Part shown: positions 34,901 to 42,288 of the stretch, piece after piece
How positions within the stretch are numbered: position 1 is the stretch's first letter
How the letters are laid out: every line of letters begins with the position of its first letter
Source of the DNA: Clostridiales bacterium
GTDB lineage: Bacteria; Bacillota; Clostridia; Peptostreptococcales; Acidaminobacteraceae
Reading direction: 5' to 3'
NCBI GenBank assembly: GCA_030446305.1
Contig: JASUSA010000008.1
Span: 1 to 64,000, forward strand
DNA length: 64,000 nucleotides
Notes under the pieces: model-generated
Seen by the model: only the letters and a program-made list of their open reading frames with translations
What the model was told of the DNA's origin: nothing
The model's database searches: none
Position numbers and translations under genes: made by a program

Positions 34901-35204
34901 CATCCATTCCCGATAATGCCGTCTCAATCGGATCGGTTACAAGCTGCTCTACATCCAATGCGCCGGCACCCGGATAAGGTGTTTGAATCATCAGCGTCGG
35001 AAAGACAATTTCCGGCAAGGATTCTTTTGGCAACAAATAGGCACTGCTAATCCCTAGCACCAGCAATAAGACGATGAATAGATACGTCATATGTGTGTTA
35101 TGAATAAAATACCCTGCAATTTTACCGAGAAGGTGCATCCTGCCCTGCTCAGCTTTTTGATCTGTTTGTTCTCGATGGTTGTCCTGATCGTTTACATTAC
35201 GCAT
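31911..35204 (-). CDS. RND-superfamily (AcrB/HAE1-like) efflux permease
   Basis: 1097 residues with the RND plan: one helix (about 38-58), a large extracytoplasmic loop, six helices, a second large loop, and helices 8-12. Helix 4 carries the proton-relay Asp in GLLVDNAIIVMENM; PKESLPEIVFP after helix 1 and TTIGGVLPLAF near the end are typical. It would export drugs, lipids or metabolites in exchange for protons. The gene overlaps the stop codon of the XRE-cobalamin regulator gene by eight bases (ATGCGTAA), with AAAGAGG before the ATG, so regulator, pump and adaptor form one coupled operon. An insertion of two extra hydrophobic segments between helix 6 and 7 (RIKKLLALAFMML) is unusual. Confidence 0.95.
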   Translation of the reverse strand: MRNVNDQDNHREQTDQKAEQGRMHLLGKIAGYFIHNTHMTYLFIVLLLVLGISSAYLLPKESLPEIVFPTLMIQTPYPGAGALDVEQLVTDPIETALSGMDEIDEITSQSSEGLSYVVITFLESVDIQKKELEADSLLGEVNLPDGAEKPDAVIFKTSELPLMTFSVSGPYRISTLSQIASDIADEVNAMPAVDDVTLSGDVAEEIHVVVDENKLRSSGFTFDQVMNALAGSNVDLPVGTVERGGQLTTVSIDNRISDIEAMKNIIVSGNGGQAVYLGELADIHYDIKTQRLINRTYFKSDTSDVAKESVYMTVYRKKGADVIGTSSSVKTMIEAGRGRLYPKDVAVEIVYDNAVNVNRDLSNIQLSAGSGLLVVIMVLFLFIGLKESLIVAITMPLSLLLTLGLLSYLGISLNTFAILGLIVALGLLVDNAIIVMENMDRLYRMGYTPYRAALDGVAQVALPILASTMTTVAAFFPLSILPGIMGAFVNTIPRTIILALLSSLLISITVTPSIYLVMLKRSKKRLASIKTGRIKKLLALAFMMLVSFIAFYDSEGTKWLPIAASAFFGTLMALKLWRLGSSSMETSRLVKGYEKILSWLITSPWRQLSLILVGIVVLVGTAAFIPLGILKVNFFPQAEPNSLTVTVDTPGGMTLDETGRVTSAVERVLIEEPAVAVFNTAIGGIASADTATINVTFFDKSLMTDNGFTVLKRLERAFAAIPDAKIEIAVAAQGGPPSGKPIAIELAAEDYEAGKNVADQYLAILRGIDGVYNAAVSVTDSGPRTVMKIDPIAANQYGLSVGEVARQLNRVLNGAVATTLKEGQTLIDVRVIDTAIHNTNAVDLDSIYIAMQNGTKLPLAAVASYHFEQGVSAIAHQDGERIITVTADVMDGYNASEITSELDQKLSGIQMPDGVTVRLSGEVTQIQDSFKDLMRSMILAILLVFVILTVQFKSVKQPFAILTTVPMAFIGVFTGLVITGNEFGFYAFMGLVALVGIAVNDAIVLIDFMNGLRQEGVSLDEAVVEAGKIRFNPVLATTMTTIGGVLPLAFREVYYAQFSFTLVFGLLVTTIMTLYFIPVTYHLIERRSDKKEAHDEI

Positions 35205-36117
35205 AAATACCTCTTTTCAATGTTGACAATTTATAAATCGCTTCTTCCATGCTTTCGGCATACAAGTCCGCTTCTCTTTTCACTTCATCTGCCATCAGGG
35301 ATTCAAGCGCTTGTCCGCTCACAAGGATAAGTGGCTGCTGGCTCTTGGGCATTAATCGAATGGCGTGTATCATCTCATAGACGCCACTCAGATGCTGAGG
35401 CATCGTACACGAGATTCCCAGCACGTGTGGTTCCCATTTTGTAACAGCTGCAATGACTTCAGACGTATCCGTTTGAGTTCCCAGATAATAAGTCGTCCAC
35501 CCAGCCTGCATCAGTTCGTGATGCATCATCCGAAGTCCCATATCATGCAGTTCCTGCGGGGCTGTCACGCCGACAAATGTGGTAAATCCCGCTTCCTTGT
35601 ATGGCTGCCGTTTCGCATACAGCTGCTGAAGTCCTAAATGAATAGCCTCTGTCATAAAATGCTCCTGAAAGACATCGATTTCGCCGCTCGCCCATAGTGC
35701 ACCAATACGATATAGAACCACTTTGAGAATGTGTTCGCAAATTATAATTGTCGTTATGTCGTAATAATGTAGCATGGCAATAAAATGAACAATATCGGAT
35801 AGGTGGCCATTTAAAAGATGTACCATCAATTTTTCGGCCTGCATTTTATAAAATGTGTCAGGACTGACCTTCAATATTTCGGATTGCTCGCGCAGAAGCA
35901 TCTGCATATCTACGGCAATTTCATCCTCTGATACAAGTTCATGCATGGATACATCGAAGATGAGCGCCATTTTTTGGAGCAGCTTTATAGAGGGCATCCG
36001 CGACCCGCTTTCATAATTTGCAATCGCAGGCTGCGTAATGGACAGTGCATGTGCCAACTGCACTTGGCTTAACCCCTTTTGTTTTCGAAAGTACTTTAAT
36101 TGTTCAGAAAATCGCAT
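35197..36117 (-). CDS. XRE-type regulator with cobalamin-binding (CarH-like) sensor domain
   Basis: 306 residues. An N-terminal XRE/HTH_3 domain (about 3-58; LKYFRKQKGLSQVQLAHAL, ITQPAIANYESGSR) is followed by a four-helix B12-binding cap (about 85-165) and a Rossmann B12-binding domain (about 175-300). The cap has W142 and E152-H153, the Wx9EH motif of CarH photoreceptors that contacts the adenosyl group; the lower domain has E189-x-H191-x-x-G194, the CarH-type variant of DxHxxG whose His ligates cobalt. CarH proteins carry a MerR domain; here it is replaced by XRE. The likely role is B12- (possibly light-) dependent repression of its own operon with the RND pump. ATG 36117 follows GGAG by six bases; the TTG 12 bases upstream has none. 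Confidence 0.93.
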   Translation of the reverse strand: MRFSEQLKYFRKQKGLSQVQLAHALSITQPAIANYESGSRMPSIKLLQKMALIFDVSMHELVSEDEIAVDMQMLLREQSEILKVSPDTFYKMQAEKLMVHLLNGHLSDIVHFIAMLHYYDITTIIICEHILKVVLYRIGALWASGEIDVFQEHFMTEAIHLGLQQLYAKRQPYKEAGFTTFVGVTAPQELHDMGLRMMHHELMQAGWTTYYLGTQTDTSEVIAAVTKWEPHVLGISCTMPQHLSGVYEMIHAIRLMPKSQQPLILVSGQALESLMADEVKREADLYAESMEEAIYKLSTLKRGIYA

Positions 36118-36147
36118 CCCATTCTCCAATCGTTCTGCTATTTTTCA

Positions 36148-36175
36148 TACAAGGAAATGGCATCATTCCCTTGTA
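36148..36175. promoter_or_regulatory. 28-bp inverted repeat before the XRE-cobalamin regulator
   Basis: TACAAGG-n-AATG ... CATT-n-CCTTGTA: eleven matched positions in each arm around a short centre, about 30 bases before the regulator start. Position and size fit an autoregulatory operator for the XRE-B12 protein. It may also form an RNA hairpin. Confidence 0.6.
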
Positions 36176-36264
36176 CGTTATGATTCCTGTATTAAAGCTA
36201 TACAAATAAGCCAATTATTTAATCCAATTGATACCCATTTTCATCACAGGCTATCACACAAATA

Positions 36265-36293
36265 AAAAAATATCACATAATGTGATATTTTTT
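36265..36293 (-). terminator. Hairpin with A/T flanks upstream of regulator
   Basis: AAAAAATATCACA (36265-36277) and TGTGATATTTTTT (36281-36293) form a 13-bp stem with a TAA loop. It may be a second terminator behind mrp or an operator-like dyad. Confidence 0.55.
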
Positions 36294-36336
36294 GTAAGAT
36301 TCTATTGTCTAAATGTATGCTGCAATCGCACCTCGC

Positions 36337-36370
36337 AAAAAAGACCCTATCATTTTTGATAAGGTCTTTT
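36337..36370 (-). terminator. Rho-independent terminator after mrp
   Basis: AAAAGACC-C-TATCA (36339-36352) pairs with TGATA-A-GGTCTTTT (36357-36370); the reverse-strand transcript ends in six U residues. Confidence 0.88.
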
Positions 36371-36412
36371 ATAATGGCACTGAACATTGCGGTTCAACAC
36401 CCCATATACTTT

Positions 36413-37246
36413 TTATGATAGTGCTTCCAATTTTTCAGCCGTATTTTCGAACCAATTGCCCTTAAAGAGTTCAATCATACCCCTGTCGCAAATTTGTGCA
36501 AAAGCGGAATCAATTGGCAATTTCTCCAAAACGGGAAGCGCATACTGACTTGCCATTTGTTCCAACTTCGATTCGCCAAATATTTGATGTTTCGCACCAC
36601 AGCTGCCGCATTCAAAATAAGACATGTTTTCTACAATGCCCAAAATTGGAATCGACATGTGATTGGCCATGTTAACCGCCTTCTCTACAATCATGCCAAC
36701 GAGTGCCTGCGGCGATGTAACAACGATGATCCCATCTACTTTAATTGACTGGAAAACCGTCAGCGGCACATCACCCGTGCCCGGCGGCATGTCAATAAAC
36801 ATGTAATCGACATCTTCCCAAATAACTTCTGACCAAAATTGTTTAACCATATTTGCAATGATCGGGCCGCGCCATACAACCGGATCACTTTCATTTTCAA
36901 GCAGTAAATTAATGCTCATAATATCAATACCCGTTTTCGTCGAAATCGGATAAATGCCTTCAGGTGTGCCAAGCGCCTTTTCTTTTATACCAAAAGCTTT
37001 TGGAATAGATGGCCCTGTAATATCGGCATCTAGAATAGCCGCTTTATGACCTCTACGTTGCATGGTTACAGCAAGCATTGACGTCACAAGGCTTTTGCCG
37101 ACGCCGCCCTTGCCGCTAACGACACCGATAACTTTTTTGACGCGACTTGCCTGATGCAGCGGCGCTGAAAAATCATGCGGCTTGCTTTCCCTCGAATCAC
37201 AATTTTCTGTACACGAATCACATTGATGTGAACAATTCTCACTCAT
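36413..37246 (-). CDS. mrp: Mrp/NBP35-family Fe-S carrier P-loop ATPase
   Basis: 277 residues. The deviant Walker A GKGGVGKS (near 45), FIDMPPGTGD and the C-terminal pair CGSC of the ApbC/Mrp/NBP35 group are present, and an N-terminal cysteine cluster (C5, C9, C12, C16: CSHQCDSCTENC) suggests a second cluster site. The family transfers [4Fe-4S] clusters to target proteins. ATG 37246 is chosen; GTG 37255 lies inside the weak GTGGGTGAT site. A strong promoter (37292-37319) and a GGGCATATGCCC element between promoter and start show separate control; the same element occurs at the DUF5320 gene. Confidence 0.93.
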   Translation of the reverse strand: MSENCSHQCDSCTENCDSRESKPHDFSAPLHQASRVKKVIGVVSGKGGVGKSLVTSMLAVTMQRRGHKAAILDADITGPSIPKAFGIKEKALGTPEGIYPISTKTGIDIMSINLLLENESDPVVWRGPIIANMVKQFWSEVIWEDVDYMFIDMPPGTGDVPLTVFQSIKVDGIIVVTSPQALVGMIVEKAVNMANHMSIPILGIVENMSYFECGSCGAKHQIFGESKLEQMASQYALPVLEKLPIDSAFAQICDRGMIELFKGNWFENTAEKLEALS

Positions 37247-37270
37247 TAATATCACCCACTTTTAAATATT

Positions 37271-37282
37271 GGGCATATGCCC
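37271..37282. promoter_or_regulatory. GGGCATATGCCC palindrome downstream of the mrp promoter
   Basis: Perfect 12-bp dyad about ten bases past the -10 element, position of a repressor roadblock. Related sequences GGGCATATGTC and GGTCATATGCTC flank the DUF5320 promoter at 54452-54497. Confidence 0.65.
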
Positions 37283-37291
37283 CATAAAAAC

Positions 37292-37319
37292 ATTATACGC
37301 CACTGCCAGACAAAGTCAA
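37292..37319 (-). promoter_or_regulatory. Sigma-A promoter of mrp
   Basis: Reverse strand TTGACT (37319-37314), 16-base spacer, TATAAT (37297-37292). Confidence 0.75.
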
Positions 37320-37379
37320 CCTAAAAATCTGTTCAGTTGAAAGCTTGCGACAATGCCGAAATCAGCGCTTACGACTCGG

Positions 37380-38303
37380 CTAAATGACATCCTTTAAGCA
37401 AGTCATGCCATCCTGAGACCACCGCCTGTACTTGCAATTCCAGCAAACGCCTGAAACAGCGTCAATACATTCTTCGTCCATATCTTTTACAAATGTTTGA
37501 CACGCTTTTTTTGGCGCCTGCAGCTTATACCCTTTCAAGAGATTATAGTCAAATCGCTCAATAAAACCGGCACCCATTTGCGTCTGCCTGATCACGCGCT
37601 TGTCCAGTGCAACATAGCCTTGCGGTGTTTCATCGACGAGAAGGGTAAAACGATGATCTTTTAAAATCACTTTTGTCGGCTGATAAATGAGAATTTCAGC
37701 CGTTTCAGGCACTGATGCCCCCTTCGTCGTCTCAATTAATTCAATCTCATTGGCAGTTTGCAGTGCTTTTGCTGTGAAGCGTTGGTTTTCAACATGCTTC
37801 AAAAGGCCCTTTGCCTCGCCGTGATTGCCGGAAAGTCTTAGCCCAACACCTGCCATTGCACCAATGATTCCATCCCCTGTACCGCCATGTTCGGAGAGGT
37901 GTATGCCCAGATAGTACGCGAGGTCATATGCCGCCTGTTTTGTCAGCACTTCTGTCGTTGCGCGCTGTCCAAAATGGATGAGCATATTTTTTTCATTAAT
38001 CGTCGGATTCCCGATCATGCAAAATCCAGGATCTGAACCGGCGGCTCTGAATTTTCGAATGATGTCTATGCTGATATCTTGTATCAGGCGCATGGAACAT
38101 CTTGGCGCTTCACCTTCGAGACACATGGAACTATTGTGCGAAGTATAGGGAATATCTTCATGAATTAGCAATTGGTGCCTGGTAATATGATGGCATTTTC
38201 CAATGCCCTGTGCAGCAATTTCCCGTTTAATACGTTCAACCAATTCACCTGTTCCAATCGAATCGACATTGTCCGTATCGTCCAGGCAGAGAAAGAACTT
38301 CAT
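37380..38303 (-). CDS. TiaS-like protein (DDTD domain) at the end of a FecBCD-like operon
   Basis: 307 residues. The N-terminus CLDDTDNVDSIGTGEL carries the DDTD motif of archaeal TiaS, the tRNA-Ile2 agmatidine synthetase that uses ATP and agmatine. Archaeal TiaS also has an OB-fold and zinc ribbon; here the C-terminus has a cysteine group (CWNCKYRRW...CL with C near 284 and 290), possibly metal-binding. Bacteria make lysidine with TilS instead, so a tRNA role is doubtful and the function is unknown. Its ATG overlaps the stop of the substrate-binding-protein gene by four bases (ATGA), indicating tight coupling to the ABC transporter and a likely role in handling its cargo. Confidence 0.75.
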   Translation of the reverse strand: MKFFLCLDDTDNVDSIGTGELVERIKREIAAQGIGKCHHITRHQLLIHEDIPYTSHNSSMCLEGEAPRCSMRLIQDISIDIIRKFRAAGSDPGFCMIGNPTINEKNMLIHFGQRATTEVLTKQAAYDLAYYLGIHLSEHGGTGDGIIGAMAGVGLRLSGNHGEAKGLLKHVENQRFTAKALQTANEIELIETTKGASVPETAEILIYQPTKVILKDHRFTLLVDETPQGYVALDKRVIRQTQMGAGFIERFDYNLLKGYKLQAPKKACQTFVKDMDEECIDAVSGVCWNCKYRRWSQDGMTCLKDVI

Positions 38304-39403
38304 AACTGTCCCTCCTGATAATCCTTAGGCAACCGCATCGTTTCGCCACGCATAATGGCTTGATACATGTCGTCTGTTAAATTGAATTCAAACAGCGTTT
38401 CATAAAATTGCCGAACCTCATCCTGCAAATCAACATCTGCAAAGCGATCCGGATATAAATCATTTGCAACCCATAAAATCGCAAGCGGCGTTTCAATAGA
38501 TGTTTTATGCCCCCATCGGCTTATGCCAATCGGCATTTGCTTGACTTCGCGATTTTTCACGGCATCGATAAACTGCCATTGCGGATTCGTCAGGATGTAC
38601 TCGGAGACGCCGCTTTCATTACAGTAAATAACCGCCGGATTCCAAAGAATGATTTGCTCTAAATTCGTGTAATATTTATCACCGTCTTTTTCAAGATCCG
38701 CACCAAGGGAAACATTTACGCCGCCTGCAACTTTCATCCAATCTGCCGGCAGCGTGTCACTGGCAACTGTACAGTTAGCCTCATTGATCGAATGGTAGAC
38801 ACGCACTTTCTCGTCCTCTGTCAGCGTCTCTAAATGCGTCTCAACCAGTGTGACAATACGATCGTAAAAAGTTGTATATGCCGCTGCTTCATCTTCGGCA
38901 TCCAACAATTTTCCCAACATGGTCACGACTTCTTTTTCTTCGGCCATATTTTGAAAATCTACAACAAAATAAGGAATACCGAATTTATCAAGTTGTTCGG
39001 TTTGCTTGTCATCATAGTAAATGCTCATTGATATTAAAGCAACATCTATAGACTGATCGAGCAGCGTTTCCATATTAATCTGACCACTGCTTACCGCCAT
39101 TACGGCATCGCCTATCGTCGGCACCAGTTCATTCAGTAAAACATCACGCTTTAAACCGTTGTTTACGGCGACAATTCGATCACCGCGGTCGAGCATGCTC
39201 ACCATGTGACCAGACACGGCATATAATGCAGCAATGTGCTCAGGATTTTTTGGCAAGGTAAGTGTTCTGCCTGCACTATCTGTTACCGTTACAACGGCAG
39301 GGTTGTCTGCTGCGTTATCTGTATGCTGTGCCTCAGGTTTTGCGGCACATCCCGATACTGCCAAAAGGAGAATCAGTCCCAATATTGCAAGTTTTCTTTT
39401 CAT
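38300..39403 (-). CDS. FecB/BtuF-like ABC transporter substrate-binding lipoprotein
   Basis: 367 residues. Signal peptide with lipobox VSGC (Cys19), then a two-lobe type III binding protein joined by a long helix (VTVTDSAGRTLTLPKNPEHIAAL; GDAVMAVSSGQINMETLLDQS; WNPAVIYCNESG). The family captures ferric siderophores, haem, cobalamin or metal chelates; the ligand is not readable here, although the co-transcribed TiaS-like and Ig-like proteins are not typical siderophore partners. GAAAGAGG precedes ATG 39403, which directly follows the ATPase stop codon. Confidence 0.9.
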   Translation of the reverse strand: MKRKLAILGLILLLAVSGCAAKPEAQHTDNAADNPAVVTVTDSAGRTLTLPKNPEHIAALYAVSGHMVSMLDRGDRIVAVNNGLKRDVLLNELVPTIGDAVMAVSSGQINMETLLDQSIDVALISMSIYYDDKQTEQLDKFGIPYFVVDFQNMAEEKEVVTMLGKLLDAEDEAAAYTTFYDRIVTLVETHLETLTEDEKVRVYHSINEANCTVASDTLPADWMKVAGGVNVSLGADLEKDGDKYYTNLEQIILWNPAVIYCNESGVSEYILTNPQWQFIDAVKNREVKQMPIGISRWGHKTSIETPLAILWVANDLYPDRFADVDLQDEVRQFYETLFEFNLTDDMYQAIMRGETMRLPKDYQEGQL

Positions 39404-40219
39404 TTAGATGCCTCTTTCCGTGCGAATGGGCACAATATGTGATTGCGGTTTTTCAGCCTCTTCTGCTGTAAAATGTAATACCTGCGTTCCCAATCGATAA
39501 ACACGTCTGATGTTGTCAACGGTCAGAACGGTTTCCGGCGCCCCTTCTGAAACGACAGTCCCCGCTTCGAGCAGTACCGCCCGCGTTTTCACGCCTCTTT
39601 GTGCAAAGTAAAATGCATGATTCGGATCATGCGTTGACATAACGATGCCATGCGATGATGTCAGCATCATCTCGCTGATATGCTCAAGCACCATCATTTC
39701 ATTTTTTAAATCCAGTGATGCAGTCGGCTCATCCAGCAATTGAAAAACAGCGCCTTGGACAAGACCTCTGGCAATGCGTACCAATTGCCTTTCACCGCCA
39801 CTGAGTGTATGATACATTTGGTCTGCAAGATGATGGATGTCAAGGGCCTTTAAAACCGCCACTGCCAGTGCACGGTCTTTGTCCCCAGGTACGTCAAAAC
39901 GTCCCAAATAAGGTGTTCGTCCCATTAATACAACTTCTCGCGCTGCAAACGGAAAATTAACTTCATCCTTTTGCGGCATATAGGCAATGTGCCTTGCGCG
40001 TTCGGCATCGCGCATCTCACTTACGGGCATCCCTTCAATTTCTATGGAGCCGTCAAAACTGCCTTCAAAACCGCTAATACAGTTGAGCATTGTCGTCTTG
40101 CCGCTGCCGTTTGGCCCTAACAGGCAGACGAGTTCACCCTGTTCAACTGCTGTTGATATATCGTCCAATATGATTTGGTGTCCATACTGAAAGCTCAAAT
40201 GCTTGATGCTCAACGTCAT
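39404..40219 (-). CDS. FecE/BtuD-like ABC transporter ATP-binding protein
   Basis: 271 residues. Walker A GPNGSGKT (near 37), Q-loop MPQKDEVNF, signature LSGGERQLV, Walker B LLDEPTASLD and H-loop STHD are intact. Energises the importer formed by the neighbouring permease and binding protein. ATG 40219 follows AAGGGGGAAGCGC; a TTG at 40237 lies before the ribosome site. The start is 11 bases after the permease stop codon, in the same operon. Confidence 0.93.
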   Translation of the reverse strand: MTLSIKHLSFQYGHQIILDDISTAVEQGELVCLLGPNGSGKTTMLNCISGFEGSFDGSIEIEGMPVSEMRDAERARHIAYMPQKDEVNFPFAAREVVLMGRTPYLGRFDVPGDKDRALAVAVLKALDIHHLADQMYHTLSGGERQLVRIARGLVQGAVFQLLDEPTASLDLKNEMMVLEHISEMMLTSSHGIVMSTHDPNHAFYFAQRGVKTRAVLLEAGTVVSEGAPETVLTVDNIRRVYRLGTQVLHFTAEEAEKPQSHIVPIRTERGI

Positions 40220-40230
40220 GCGCTTCCCCC

Positions 40231-41274
40231 TTACCAATTTCGCCCCTTTGTCCTTCTCAAGAGGAATACGTAGAACGGCGCGCCAACAAGCGCTGTAATA
40301 ATACCGATAGGCATCTCTGCAGATGAAATACTTCTGGCAAAGATATCAACGATGACCAGAAAGCCGCCGCCAAGCGCAAAAGAAAGCGGCAACAGCGTTC
40401 GATAATCTGAACCAATAAGCATTCGAATCATATGCGGCATAACGAGTCCAATCCATCCGATCGTACCCGAAACAGCTACTGCGGCAGCCGTCATAAGCGC
40501 ACTGCACGCAATCAGAATGCCCTTTGTACGCCGAATATTTACGCCCAGTGAAAAAGCTTCTAAATCTCCCAGCGACAGTACATTCATCCGCCAGCGCATC
40601 AGGTAAATAACAAAAAAACTGATGCTAATTGGAAAAATAGCGATCATCAACTCCCGGTATCCTGTATTCGCCAAACTTCCCATCAGCCAAAAAACAATAC
40701 CCGGTAGCTCATCATAAGGATCGGCTATGTATTTACCGAAAGAAACAAGCGCTGAAAACACCGATGATACAATGACACCACCCAATACGAGCATAATGGT
40801 AGGCGTTGACCGATAAGCCGATGCAATTCGATAGCTCATCCATACAGCGAGCAAACCAAATGAAAACGCCAGCAAAATAACAGCGCCATAACGGCCATTG
40901 AAAAAGATAAATCCCAACACCGCACCAAAACTGGCACCATTGCTCACGCCAAGCATGCCTGCATCAACAAGTGGATTTCGAAAGATTCCCTGCAGCACCG
41001 CACCGCTTACAGCCAGTGCGCCACCAACGAAAAAGCCAAGAATAGCGCGCGGCAAACGTATCTGAAAAATTACACCTGCCACCACATCCTGTACATCATA
41101 ATGCCAGGTGGTTATCCCCAGCCACAATCGCTGCAGCACTTCTATAAACGATATCGGATAACGTCCGAGGAACAGTGCCGCGAGCATTGCTGCAAAAGGC
41201 AGCAATGCTATGCAAACGCTGATCATTCGCAATCGTGTTTTACGATGATTTGTCAGACTATTTCGATTTGACAA
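40231..41274 (-). CDS. FecCD/BtuC-like ABC transporter permease
   Basis: About 347 residues with ten hydrophobic segments of the FecCD family: LGRYPISFIEVLQRLW after helix 1, IRLPRAILGFFVGGALAVSGAVLQGIFRNPL (first conserved loop) and GTIGWIGLVMPHMIRMLIG near helix 8. The start is uncertain: no ATG is well placed. TTG 41274 has GGGGGTCG eight bases upstream and gives a family-like N-terminus; TTG 41295 and ATG 41226 are alternatives. It overlaps the upstream Ig-like gene by 17 bases, so translation may depend on that gene. Confidence 0.85.
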   Translation of the reverse strand: MSNRNSLTNHRKTRLRMISVCIALLPFAAMLAALFLGRYPISFIEVLQRLWLGITTWHYDVQDVVAGVIFQIRLPRAILGFFVGGALAVSGAVLQGIFRNPLVDAGMLGVSNGASFGAVLGFIFFNGRYGAVILLAFSFGLLAVWMSYRIASAYRSTPTIMLVLGGVIVSSVFSALVSFGKYIADPYDELPGIVFWLMGSLANTGYRELMIAIFPISISFFVIYLMRWRMNVLSLGDLEAFSLGVNIRRTKGILIACSALMTAAAVAVSGTIGWIGLVMPHMIRMLIGSDYRTLLPLSFALGGGFLVIVDIFARSISSAEMPIGIITALVGAPFYVFLLRRTKGRNW

Positions 41275-42025
41275 CCCAAACGACCCCCACAACAACGATT
41301 AAACCGACGATAACAACGAGAATCGTATTTCTCGAAATCCCTCCGCTTTGATCTACAGCGGTATCATTTGCCGGTTCAACTGCCGCACTTTCATCAGGTG
41401 CATTCTGGTCTGTTACTTCATCGGCTGCTGCAGTATCGCTGGAATCCGCTGCAGGTGCATCCATGCTTCCAGACGTACTTTCAGGCGTACTTTCAGGTGT
41501 ACTTTCAGGTGTACTTTCAGCGGTCTCAGCTGGTGCCGCTTCTGCCGGTGCAGCTTCCGCCGCAGTTTCTTCAGAGACAATCGTAAAGGTGACTTGTTGA
41601 TCTTCACCTAAAGCATTTCCATTTTTAGCGGCTAGCTCTTTTGAGATATTAAGTGTATACGTCTCTCCCGGCGTCCATGCGCCAAACGGCCTTATTTCAA
41701 TGGTATTGCGTATATCTCGGTTCACTTGGTCGTCACCGAAGAACGTGAGGAAATTAGCGGGCGCCCCCGTCGAATCAACCATTGAGAAACACGCTGCATT
41801 CGCATCTTTTACACTTAAGTTAACAACGTTATTTGAGAAATTAAGATAGATAATTTCATTAACGCCAACGGCATCAAGTCCGTTTTCAACATCAACGGAT
41901 TCCAGCGTCAGCGGATTATCACCGCCACCCCCACCGTTGCCGCCCTCAGCAAAAGATGCAATGCCCATCATCAATAAACACACTAAGACAAGACTTACAA
42001 TTTTTAGCGATCTAAACTGTTTCAT
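41258..42025 (-). CDS. Membrane-anchored surface protein with bacterial Ig-like domain
   Basis: 255 residues: a signal peptide (about 1-26), a glycine-rich segment, one Ig-like Big_5-type domain (about 36-150; LESVDVENGLDAVGVNEIIYLNFS...GETYTLNIS...ALGEDQQVTFTIV), a Ser/Thr/Pro/Glu linker with four ESTP repeats (about 168-185), and a C-terminal helix followed by lysine (VVGVVWVVKSK). The topology is a surface domain held off the membrane on a flexible stalk. As first gene of a FecBCD-like operon it could be a cell-surface receptor or scaffold for the importer's cargo, in the manner of NEAT proteins; this is inference. GTGGAGGCATTCGT precedes ATG 42025. The 12-bp repeats encoding the stalk could vary in number. 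Confidence 0.8.
   Translation of the reverse strand: MKQFRSLKIVSLVLVCLLMMGIASFAEGGNGGGGGDNPLTLESVDVENGLDAVGVNEIIYLNFSNNVVNLSVKDANAACFSMVDSTGAPANFLTFFGDDQVNRDIRNTIEIRPFGAWTPGETYTLNISKELAAKNGNALGEDQQVTFTIVSEETAAEAAPAEAAPAETAESTPESTPESTPESTSGSMDAPAADSSDTAAADEVTDQNAPDESAAVEPANDTAVDQSGGISRNTILVVIVGLIVVVGVVWVVKSK
41475..41522. repeat. 12-bp tandem repeats inside the Ig-like gene
   Basis: Four near-identical copies reading GGTGTACTTTCA on the plus strand, encoding the ESTP stalk repeats. Copy number change would keep the frame and alter stalk length. Confidence 0.85.
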
Positions 42026-42150
42026 ACGAATGCCTCCACTTTTTATTTAACCTTGTGATTGACGCTACAACCCAAAACAAAATCACATCGAAGTCAGTAT
42101 CACGATTGATACTACGGTAAAATCAAGACAGTATGCCCTGAAATGAGCAT

Positions 42151-42284
42151 AAAAAAAGCACCGTCAGGCGGGGCTTGTGATTCAGGCAAAGCGGCTAAGT
42201 ATTGATCACACGTTCCGTTTTGTCCCGTATTGATTTTCGCCTATCCTCGAGTTTTATGCAGCGCTGGATGCGCATTCATCACAA
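42151..42284 (-). ncRNA. Structured attenuator leader of the Ig-FecBCD-TiaS operon (unassigned riboswitch candidate)
   Basis: Between promoter and first gene lies a 257-base leader. On the reverse strand UUGUGAU (complement of 42278-42284) pairs with AUCACAA (42175-42181), closing a domain that holds an AUGCGC hairpin and a second helix AGGCGAA/UUUGCCU (complement of 42236-42242 with 42184-42190). Directly after it an intrinsic terminator AGCCCCG-CCUGA-CGGUGCU (7 bp with one mismatch) ends in a U run at 42151. An RNA domain followed by a terminator in a 5' leader is the design of a transcriptional riboswitch. I could not match it to the conserved cores of the cobalamin, FMN, TPP, SAM, Moco, cyclic-di-GMP or c-di-AMP classes as I recall them. 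Confidence 0.55.
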
Positions 42285-42288
42285 TAAG

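Noticed and set aside
42151-42284. Considered as a cobalamin, cyclic-di-GMP or Moco riboswitch
   Set aside because: The conserved core sequences of these classes, as far as I recall them, are not found; left as unassigned.
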